Of a stretch of 64,000 nucleotides of DNA, positions 26,977 to 33,250 are shown piece after piece. A program made the position numbers and the translations under genes. The stretch spans positions 1,052,001 through 1,116,000 of the forward strand of contig NZ_CP127407.1 of NCBI RefSeq assembly GCF_030291075.1, read 5' to 3'. The notes below the pieces were generated by a model. That model was given only the letters and a program-made list of their open reading frames with translations. It was not told the DNA's origin and ran no database searches. Source of the DNA: Stenotrophomonas sp. 57. Lineage in GTDB: Bacteria > Pseudomonadota > Gammaproteobacteria > Xanthomonadales > Xanthomonadaceae. Within the stretch, counting starts at the first letter, position 1. The number at the start of each line of letters is the position of its first letter.

Positions 26977-27444
26977 ATGCCCAAGAAGATCCAAGCCCGC
27001 AAGTCCTCCATCCATGGCAACGGCGTGTTCGCCGTGGCCCCGATCAAGCAGGGCGAGCGCGTGATCCAGTACAAGGGCCTGTTGCGCAGCCACGGCGACG
27101 TTGATGCCGATGACAGCGGCGACGTCGAAAGTGGCCATACCTTCCTGTTCACCCTCAACGACGACTGGGTGATCGACGCCAACTACAAGGGCAACGACGC
27201 GCGCTGGATCAACCACAGCTGCGATCCGAACTGCGAGGCGGTGATCGAGGAAGACGAGGACGGCGACAGCCGTGGCGACAAGGTCTTCATCGAAGCGCTG
27301 CGGGACATCAAGGCCGGTGAGGAACTGACCTACAACTACGGCATCACCCTGGCCGAACGCCACACCGCCAAGCTGAAGAAGATCTGGGAGTGCCGCTGCG
27401 GCTCGCCCAAGTGCTCCGGTACGATGCTGCAGCCCAAGCGCTGA
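26977..27444 (+). CDS. SET-domain protein-lysine methyltransferase with post-SET motif
   Basis: A 155-residue compact SET protein. It has HGNGVFAVAPIKQGE at the start, the cofactor motif INHSCDPNCEA (Asn79-His80-Ser81-Cys82), the pseudoknot partner GEELTYNY (residues 114-121), and a C-terminal post-SET CRCGSPKCSG (C139-x-C141-x4-C146) that would bind zinc with Cys82. This is the complete catalytic layout of eukaryotic-type SET enzymes. The protein substrate is unknown; nucleoid or ribosomal proteins are guesses. It is divergent from the suf regulator, and the start at 26977 fits the family N-terminus. Confidence 0.85.
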   Translation: MPKKIQARKSSIHGNGVFAVAPIKQGERVIQYKGLLRSHGDVDADDSGDVESGHTFLFTLNDDWVIDANYKGNDARWINHSCDPNCEAVIEEDEDGDSRGDKVFIEALRDIKAGEELTYNYGITLAERHTAKLKKIWECRCGSPKCSGTMLQPKR

Positions 27445-27535
27445 CCGGGCCTCTCCACCTGCCGTGCACGATCGGGTCACCGCCGTGCAATGGTCGTTCG
27501 CCGACCCTGTGTGCTCCCTCACTGGAGCACACGAC

Positions 27536-28078
27536 ATGGCACAGCGTATCGCCGGCAAGCAGGTCGCCATCCTCGCGACCCACGGCTTTGAACAGTCCGA
27601 ACTGATCGAACCCAAGCGCCTGCTGGAAGCGCAGGGCGCGATCGTCACCGTGGTCTCCCCTGCGCAGGAGGCCAGCATCAAGGGCTGGAAGGACAAGGAC
27701 TGGGGCGGCGTAGTGGCGGTGGACCTGGCGCTGGCCGAGGCCGATGCCGGGCGCTTCGATGCCCTGGTGCTGCCGGGCGGCGTCATCAACCCGGACACCC
27801 TGCGCACCGACGAGGCGGCGCTGGGCTTCATCCGCAGCGTGGCCGATGCCGGCAAGCCGGTGGCCGCGATTTGTCATGGGCCGTGGCTGCTGATCAACAG
27901 CGGGCTGGCCAAGGGGCGCGAGGTGACCTCGTGGCCGTCGCTGCAGCAGGACCTGGCCAATGCCGGCGCACGTTGGCGCGATGCCGAGGTGGTGGTGGAC
28001 GGCAACCTGATCACCAGCCGCAAGCCCGATGACATTCCGGCCTTCAGCGAGGCCGTGGTCAACGCGCTGGCTGCGTGA
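27536..28078 (+). CDS. DJ-1/PfpI family type 1 glutamine amidotransferase-like protein
   Basis: A 180-residue protein of the PfpI subfamily. The nucleophile elbow is AAICHGPWLLI (Cys near residue 115), with E-x-x-E-P-K-R upstream and DALVLPGGVINPDTLR in the core. PfpI-like proteins are linked to deglycation or general stress protection; protease activity is doubtful. GGAG lies nine bases before the ATG at 27536. The longer frame from 27464 has no ribosome site. Confidence 0.85.
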   Translation: MAQRIAGKQVAILATHGFEQSELIEPKRLLEAQGAIVTVVSPAQEASIKGWKDKDWGGVVAVDLALAEADAGRFDALVLPGGVINPDTLRTDEAALGFIRSVADAGKPVAAICHGPWLLINSGLAKGREVTSWPSLQQDLANAGARWRDAEVVVDGNLITSRKPDDIPAFSEAVVNALAA

Positions 28079-28088
28079 TGCGTTGCTG

Positions 28089-28147
28089 GTAGGGCCGGCC
28101 GCTGGCCGGCAGATGCAATAACCGGGGTGCCGGCCAGCGGCCGGCAC
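28089..28147. repeat. Inverted pair of GTAG/REP palindromes
   Basis: GTAGG followed by GCCGGCC-GCT-GGCCGGC (28094-28110), and a facing copy GTGCCGGCC-AGC-GGCCGGCAC (28127-28147). The pair forms the typical dimer of Stenotrophomonas REP elements, lying between two convergent genes where it may act as a transcript-end structure. Confidence 0.78.
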
Positions 28148-28153
28148 TGCCCA

Positions 28154-28750
28154 TCACTTGCCGAGGAGGCCCGCCGGCGCCAGGTTGCCCAGGTTCTGGT
28201 TGAAGGTGATTACCAGCTTGCCGTTCTTCACCTGTGCCGACTGCACCTGCAGTGCGCCGAGCACGCCGGCCACGGCGGGGTCCAGCTTGTAGATCGGCTC
28301 ACGCTGGGCGTAGTCACTCAGCCAGGCATTGAGCAGACCGCGGGTGCGCGAGTCGAGACGACCGCCCTGGTTGGCCGGGGTGAAGTCATCCACGCTCGGC
28401 TGCTGCAGGTGGAACCCCTGTGTCTGCGCGTCGTAGCGCAGGCCGCTGCTCAGCTTCACCGTTCCCAGCTTGGCCGGGTTGCCACCGGCAGTGGCCAGCG
28501 CCACGTCCATGCCCAGGTTCAGGCGTTCGCCGGCAGGAAGGCTCAGCTGCGGGTGGCTCATGGTCAGTGCGATCAGCCCGCCCAGCGCATCCTGGGTACG
28601 CGGGAAGCTGCCGTCGAGATACTGCTGCACATCGCTGGCGCCGACCGACAGTTCGCGGCCGGAAATGGAAGGGGCAGCCTGCGCGCCGATCGCGGCGGCG
28701 ATCAGTACGGTGGAGGCGGCGAGGCGGGTCATCAGGGAACGCAGGCGCAT
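28154..28750 (-). CDS. DUF1439 family envelope protein
   Basis: A 198-residue exported protein with a signal peptide ending near AQA (residue 25). The mature part (ISGRELSVGASDVQQYLDGSFPRTQ through LGMDVALATAGG) fits the DUF1439/YceB group of lipid-binding-like beta proteins. There is no lipobox Cys, so it should be soluble in the periplasm rather than a lipoprotein as YceB is. The start at 28750 gives the signal peptide; the longer open frame does not. Confidence 0.7.
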   Translation of the reverse strand: MRLRSLMTRLAASTVLIAAAIGAQAAPSISGRELSVGASDVQQYLDGSFPRTQDALGGLIALTMSHPQLSLPAGERLNLGMDVALATAGGNPAKLGTVKLSSGLRYDAQTQGFHLQQPSVDDFTPANQGGRLDSRTRGLLNAWLSDYAQREPIYKLDPAVAGVLGALQVQSAQVKNGKLVITFNQNLGNLAPAGLLGK

Positions 28751-28832
28751 GGCGGTGACCGCTGGACAGGGAATGGATGAAGGAAAGAGTAGCCGGGGCG
28801 GCTGAATCGCGCGTGCATGCCGCTGCAACGGT

Positions 28833-29375
28833 TCAGTCCAGCGTTGGCCGCAGTTGCGCCGACTGGATCTGCCAGGCGCGGCCATCAGCACTGGGCTGCA
28901 CGCGGTACCAGCCGCCGAAGCGGAAAGTACCTTGCGTGGTGACCGCGCGGATCCGCACAGGCACTTCCAGCAGCCTGGGGGGCTGCTGGCCATCGCGCGC
29001 CACAGGGGGCTCGCTGTCCAGCCGCAGCGTGCGCACGTCCTGCAGCTGGCGCAGTGCGGCATCGTCTGCGTGCCGCGGGTCAGCGGGTGGGAATGCCCAG
29101 GCTGCGTCACTGGCACTGCGATTGCGGTTGAGCAGCGCGATCACGTAGCGGTTGAGCATCACCGACGGTGTTTCGGCGTCGGCGTCGGCGTCGGCGTCGA
29201 CCGCAGCAAACAGTGGATCGATCGCCGGTGCCTGCACGAACGCCGCGTCGGTACCGGCGATGGCCTGTGTTCCGTTGCTGGAGACAGCCGGTGATGGTGC
29301 AACCTCTGGCGCTGCAGCGGGCCTGGAGCAGCCCAGCAGCACCAGGGGCGCGATCAGGAAAAGGGTCCTGCGCAT
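28833..29375 (-). CDS. Hypothetical lipoprotein
   Basis: A 180-residue predicted lipoprotein with the lipobox LVLLGC (Cys16). The rest has no recognised domain. Residues 59-69 contain a DADADADAE acidic run coded by a hexanucleotide repeat. The C-terminal half (LRLDSEPPVA to FRFGGWYRVQP) is a probable beta-sheet region. It is co-directional with the DUF1439 gene, 82 bp upstream of it. Confidence 0.65.
   Translation of the reverse strand: MRRTLFLIAPLVLLGCSRPAAAPEVAPSPAVSSNGTQAIAGTDAAFVQAPAIDPLFAAVDADADADAETPSVMLNRYVIALLNRNRSASDAAWAFPPADPRHADDAALRQLQDVRTLRLDSEPPVARDGQQPPRLLEVPVRIRAVTTQGTFRFGGWYRVQPSADGRAWQIQSAQLRPTLD
29174..29197. repeat. Hexanucleotide microsatellite (CGGCGT)4
   Basis: Four uninterrupted CGGCGT units inside the lipoprotein gene, coding for Asp-Ala pairs on the minus strand. 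Copy-number change would keep the frame and only lengthen or shorten the acidic run. Confidence 0.85.
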
Positions 29376-29426
29376 GCCTCCTCCCCGAGGCGACGTGGAG
29401 GAGGCAGTGTATCGGCTGCGCGGGTA

Positions 29427-29735
29427 TCAGCGGGAGGAGGGCAACTGTTCCAGCGCGTCCAGTACGGGCAGCACCTGCCCGGCGATGGCGGCCAACGCGT
29501 GCCCGTCGGTTTCGGCATGGCGTTGCACGACATCGCGCAGCAGCTGGGTGGCGATGACCAGCGTCGCGCGTTCGTCACCGCTGAGGCCGGCCGTGCGCGG
29601 TGCCGCTTCCAGCAGGCGCATCAGGTCGCGGCTGGCGCGGTGTTCCAGTTCGATGGTGCAGCGCCCGGTGCACTGCAACCCGTCCTTTTCGATGGGGGTC
29701 ACCGAGATCCGGTAGCGGGTGGAGGGGCTGGCCAT
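29427..29735 (-). CDS. DUF3861-like small protein
   Basis: A 102-residue protein from the ATG at 29735 (MASPSTRYRISVTPIEKDG). The N-terminal beta hairpin, followed by TIELEHRASRDLMRLLEAA and a helical C-terminus, resembles DUF3861; the match is by eye and moderate. No signal peptide or metal motif is visible. It is followed, on the same strand, by the lipoprotein gene 51 bp downstream. The function is unknown. Confidence 0.55.
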   Translation of the reverse strand: MASPSTRYRISVTPIEKDGLQCTGRCTIELEHRASRDLMRLLEAAPRTAGLSGDERATLVIATQLLRDVVQRHAETDGHALAAIAGQVLPVLDALEQLPSSR

Positions 29736-29975
29736 GAGGGAATGCTCGCCGTAGCAGTGGAGGATGTGCCCACCATAGGCAAGGCCGCGGCCGGCGGCGA
29801 TGGCCGCCGCTGCACGCAGTGTTCCACCCGGTGCGTTCCGGGGCCTGCCCAGGCCGCGCCCGGCTAATGGCGACGGGCCTGAGCGGGAATTTCCCAGTAT
29901 GCGGCAACGCTGTGTTGCGGATTGCCCCGTGGCGGCAGGTCCGCGCATGGCGTGGATCCACTGCCGGACGCGTGC

Positions 29976-30006
29976 AAAAAAAAACGGGACGGCCAGAGCC
30001 GTCCCG
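29976..30006 (-). terminator. Rho-independent terminator of the HU-like gene
   Basis: Perfect 9-bp GC-rich stem CGGGACGGC/GCCGTCCCG (29985-29993 and 29998-30006) with a CAGA loop. It is followed on the minus strand by nine T residues (A-run 29976-29984) and sits 26 bp after the HU stop codon. Confidence 0.9.
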
Positions 30007-30031
30007 TCGGAATCTGCGTTGGGGCGCGCGC

Positions 30032-30430
30032 TTACAGCGCGGCGTCCTTCAGCTTCTTCAGCGGACGCACCTTCAGCTTGGTGGTGGCCGGCTTGGCGGC
30101 GAACCACTGCTCTTCCTTGGTGAACGGGTTGATGCCCTTGCGCTTCGGCTTGGCCGGCACATTGACGGTGGTGATCTTCAGCAGGCCCGGCAGGGTGAAG
30201 GAGCCAGCGCCCTTCTTGTGCACCGAGGAGGCGACGGCGCTTTCCAGCGAGGCCAGCACAGCGCGGACGTCCTTGGCGATGACGCCGGAGGCTTCAGCGA
30301 TGTGTGCAACCAGGCCGGACTTGGTCAGCACTTCCTTGATCGGCTTCGGAGCGGCCGGCTTGGCGGCTGCCTTCGTCGCGACTTTCTTCACTGCCTTCTT
30401 CGGGGCAGCCTTCTTAGCGGTCTTTGCCAT
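30032..30430 (-). CDS. HU-family DNA-binding protein with Lys/Ala-rich tail
   Basis: A 132-residue nucleoid protein. The N-terminal 35 residues are Lys/Ala/Pro-rich (KTAKKAAPKKAVKKVATKAA), like histone H1 tails. The HU/IHF fold follows (KEVLTKSGLVAHIAEASG, VRAVLASLESAVASSV, GAGSFTLPGLLKITT), with the DNA-binding arm at KPKRKGINPFTKEE. The start at 30430 is preferred because the family tail begins there. HU proteins bend and compact DNA; the tail should add nonspecific binding. It is monocistronic, with its own strong terminator. Confidence 0.85.
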   Translation of the reverse strand: MAKTAKKAAPKKAVKKVATKAAAKPAAPKPIKEVLTKSGLVAHIAEASGVIAKDVRAVLASLESAVASSVHKKGAGSFTLPGLLKITTVNVPAKPKRKGINPFTKEEQWFAAKPATTKLKVRPLKKLKDAAL

Positions 30431-30801
30431 GGTTTCCTGTTCCGTGAACGGTTGGTTGTTTGGTCGGCGCCGAACCCCGTCGGCAAGCGCAATGTAGGGC
30501 AACTCTCGGGCGCCGCCAATAGCCCGAAGCGCGGAAAGTGCATGTTTTTTCATATCCAGGCCGATTCAGTACATGGCCGGCGGTGGGGGATGGGGGTGCT
30601 GGGACGCGGCTGGCGGGCAGCGCTCCGCAATCGGGGGGATGCGCGAAACTACTGAAAACAAGGGGGAAATGCGTTTCCCGCTGGCCAGGAAGTGTCCACG
30701 TACCTGCGGTCGGGTGGACGCAGGGCGTGCGGCGGAGCGACGCAGGGCTAACGCGTCCCGTGGCAGGGTGATCGTTCATCACCGCCACGCAGGAACAGCA
30801 C
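30431..30801. other. 371-bp divergent intergenic region
   Basis: It separates the HU-like gene (minus) from the OsmC gene (plus) and must contain both promoters. No repeat, terminator or clear operator was found. Its AT-richer patch near 30535-30560 is the most promoter-like part. Confidence 0.45.
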
Positions 30802-31233
30802 ATGGGAATCTCGCGACACGCCACCGCGCACTGGGAAGGCGATCTGAAGTCGGGCAAGGGGCAGTTGAGCACGCCGCAGAGTGGCCTGCTGGACAAGACC
30901 CGCTACGGCTTCAACAGTCGCTTCGGCGACGAGAAGGGCACCAATCCGGAAGAACTGATCGCTGCCGCGCATGCCGGCTGCTTCACCATGGCGCTGTCGG
31001 CCAAGCTGGGCGAAGCCGGTTTCACCCCGACCTCGCTGGATACCGAAGCCAAGGTCGATCTGTCTTTGGAAGGCGGCCCGCAGCTGTCGCAGATCCGGCT
31101 GAAAGTGAAGGCCGTGGTGCCGGGCATCGACGCGGCCAAGTTCCGTGCCATTGCCGATGACGCCAAGCAGAACTGCCCGGTATCCAAGGCGCTGAGCGCG
31201 GTGCCGATCAGCCTGGACGCCGAGCTGGGTTGA
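30802..31233 (+). CDS. OsmC family peroxiredoxin
   Basis: A 143-residue OsmC/Ohr-type thiol peroxidase. The two catalytic cysteines are Cys60 (AAHAGCFTMALS) and Cys125 (KQNCPVSKAL), with the conserved GTNPEELIAAAHAGC region. The length and the N-terminal HWEGDLKSGKG point to the OsmC subgroup rather than Ohr. It detoxifies organic hydroperoxides in the cytoplasm, using lipoyl or thiol reductants in studied members. Confidence 0.9.
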   Translation: MGISRHATAHWEGDLKSGKGQLSTPQSGLLDKTRYGFNSRFGDEKGTNPEELIAAAHAGCFTMALSAKLGEAGFTPTSLDTEAKVDLSLEGGPQLSQIRLKVKAVVPGIDAAKFRAIADDAKQNCPVSKALSAVPISLDAELG

Positions 31234-31243
31234 GCCGGCGCAT

Positions 31244-31325
31244 CTGTAGAGCCGAGCCCACGCTCGGCTTCTGCAGGTCCCGTGATCTGGCCGAGGAGCA
31301 GCCGAGCGTGGGCTCGGCGCTACAG
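31244..31325. repeat. Inverted GTAG repeat dimer
   Basis: CTGTAGAGCCGAGCCCACGC, with a GCCGAGC/GCTCGGC stem at 31251-31268, faces a reverse copy at 31301-31325 that ends in GCTACAG. The GTAG ends point outward. It lies between the convergent OsmC and PhzF genes. Confidence 0.8.
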
Positions 31326-31332
31326 TGTCCCT

Positions 31333-32211
31333 TTACCAATCAAGAGTGCCGCTGATCACCGTCTGCACCTGTCCCCCTGACCAGACCTCGCCATCCTCAT
31401 CGACCAGCAGCGTCAGGCGCGCATCGTGGCCGACTTCGCGGCCCTGGCTGACTTCGAACGGTGCACGGCCGCGCGGCAGGGCATCGCGCAGGTCCAGCCA
31501 CGCGGCCAGCACCGCATTGGCAGCACCTGAGGCGGCGTCCTCGAAGCGGCGACCGTTGCCGACGAAGGCACGTACTGCAAGATCGAAGCCCTCGCTGCCA
31601 TCGCTGAAGGCATAGGCGAACACGCCCATGCTGTCGGTGGACTCGGCCAGTGCAGCCACCGCGTTCCAGTCCGGATGCAGGGCGCGCAATGCGGCTTCAT
31701 CAGCCACCTGCACCACCCACCAGCTGCGTCCGCCCTGCATGCGCGCCGGCGGCAGCGTGCCCAGCGGCCAGTCCTTCAGCGCGGCCTGCAGGCGCGGGTC
31801 GGTGGCTTTGGCCGTCTCGGCCAGCTGCGCGCGCGGGGTGCGGATGGCGATGCGCTGCTGCGCGCCTTCACCGCTGACGCGCAGCGGCAGCGCACCGGCA
31901 ATGCCGTCCTGCACCAGCACGCCCTCGACCGGTGTAGCGAGGCCCGTCTGGAGCACCGCATGCGCGGTACCAACGCTGGGGTGGCCGGCGAACGGCACTT
32001 CCTTCTGCGGACTGAACATGCGCAGCCGGTAGCTGGCACCGGGTGCCTGCGGCGAAAAGACGAAGGTGGTTTCGGGCAGGCGCGTCCAGCGGGCGATGGC
32101 CTGCATGCTGGCGTCATCCAGGCCCTCGGCATCCAGTACCACGGCCAGCGGGTTACCGGCGCCGGCGCGCGGGGAGAACACATCCAGCTGCAGGAAACGG
32201 CGGGTGGTCAT
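31333..32211 (-). CDS. PhzF family isomerase/epimerase (paralog 1)
   Basis: A 292-residue PhzF-fold protein: FLQLDVFSPRAGAGNPLAVV at the start, the catalytic Glu in LPETTFVFSP, GHPSVGTAHAV in the first lobe and EDAASGAANAVLAAWL in the second. The fold is shared with diaminopimelate epimerase. Most genomic PhzF proteins have no known substrate, and no phenazine genes are present. A close paralog follows upstream on the same strand. The ATG at 32211 is preferred to the TTG at 32220. Confidence 0.85.
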   Translation of the reverse strand: MTTRRFLQLDVFSPRAGAGNPLAVVLDAEGLDDASMQAIARWTRLPETTFVFSPQAPGASYRLRMFSPQKEVPFAGHPSVGTAHAVLQTGLATPVEGVLVQDGIAGALPLRVSGEGAQQRIAIRTPRAQLAETAKATDPRLQAALKDWPLGTLPPARMQGGRSWWVVQVADEAALRALHPDWNAVAALAESTDSMGVFAYAFSDGSEGFDLAVRAFVGNGRRFEDAASGAANAVLAAWLDLRDALPRGRAPFEVSQGREVGHDARLTLLVDEDGEVWSGGQVQTVISGTLDW

Positions 32212-32245
32212 AGGGGGCAAACTCCGTAAAACGAGAGGGGATACG

Positions 32246-32306
32246 GTAGCGCCGGGCCATGCCCGGCGTCCGTGTGCTGCGTTCGCCCGGCGTGGGGCGG
32301 CGCTAC
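32246..32306. repeat. GTAG repeat dimer between the two PhzF genes
   Basis: GTAGC plus GCCGGGC-CAT-GCCCGGC (32246-32267), and a facing, more decayed copy ending in GCTAC (32285-32306). The reverse GTAG of the second copy supplies the TAG stop codon of the upstream PhzF gene (32303-32305, minus strand). Confidence 0.78.
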
Positions 32307-33175
32307 CAATGGATGCTGCCGTCGATCACGCATTGCACTTGGCCGCCGATCCACACCGTGCCCTGCGCGTCGACCTGCACCTGCACGCGGCCATCGCGCC
32401 CCACTTCGCGGCCCTGGCTGGCCACGTAGCGGCCTTCGCCGCCGGGCAGGGCATCGCGCTGCCGCAGCCAGGCGCCGATCAGCGCATTGGCGCTGCCGGT
32501 GACGGGGTCTTCCGGCACGCTCGGCGCGTCGGCGGGGCAGAACGCGCGCACCACGCGGGTGTGGTCGGTGCCGGCTTCGTCGGCGAACACCGCCACGCCG
32601 GTGGCGTCGGTGGCGAGACTCCAGGCGGCCAGCGCGGCCATGTCCGGCACCAGGCTGCGCACGGCGGCGCCATCGCGCAGCGGCAGCAGCCACCAGCGTG
32701 CGCCGTTGTCCCACAGTTCCGGTGCGCAACCGTCGGCAGCCAACGCCAGCAGCGCTGCGGGTGCGGTGCCGGCCGCTGTGTCCAGTTGCCGCGCCGGTGG
32801 GCTGGCCAGCTGGATCTGCAGTGCCTCGGCCGGGCCGCTCACCCGTACCGGCAGCAACCCCGCCGCGCATTGCTGGACCAACGCGCCGTCGCGCGGCCGG
32901 GCCAGGCCACGGGTCACCGCCACCCAGGCCGCACCGACGCTGGGATGGCCGGCGAACGCCAGTTCCCGGGTCGGGGTGAAGATGCGGATGTGGTAGTCGG
33001 CGCGGGGCGCGCTGGGGCGCAGGAAGAACACCGTCTCGGACAGGTTCAGCCAGGCAGCCAGGGCCTGCATCTGGCTGCTGGAGAGCCCGTCGGCGTCCAG
33101 GAGGGCGCCCAGTGGGTTGCCGGTTCCGGGGCGGGGGGCAAAGACATCGAGCTGCAGGTAACGAAGGACGGCCAT
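32303..33175 (-). CDS. PhzF family isomerase/epimerase (paralog 2)
   Basis: A 290-residue PhzF paralog with the same landmarks: RYLQLDVFAPRPGTGNPLGA, Glu in LSETVFFLRP, AGHPSVGAAWVAV and PEDPVTGSANALIGAWL. It is clearly diverged from its neighbour, so the duplication is old. Transcription runs from this gene toward paralog 1. The stop codon lies inside a GTAG repeat. The substrate is unknown. Confidence 0.85.
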   Translation of the reverse strand: MAVLRYLQLDVFAPRPGTGNPLGALLDADGLSSSQMQALAAWLNLSETVFFLRPSAPRADYHIRIFTPTRELAFAGHPSVGAAWVAVTRGLARPRDGALVQQCAAGLLPVRVSGPAEALQIQLASPPARQLDTAAGTAPAALLALAADGCAPELWDNGARWWLLPLRDGAAVRSLVPDMAALAAWSLATDATGVAVFADEAGTDHTRVVRAFCPADAPSVPEDPVTGSANALIGAWLRQRDALPGGEGRYVASQGREVGRDGRVQVQVDAQGTVWIGGQVQCVIDGSIHW

Positions 33176-33250
33176 CTACGGGGATATTGCGCTTAGAATC
33201 AAAGGTTCCGCCCCCGAGGGCGGCTTCCCCACATTCTACATAGCCAATCC

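Noticed and set aside
31333..33175. Phenazine biosynthesis locus
   Set aside because: Only PhzF-fold genes are present; no other phz genes.
33176..33250. Lysine riboswitch upstream of the aspartate kinase fusion
   Set aside because: Only about 75 bp separate the flanking genes, too short for the lysine aptamer, and no matching helices were seen.
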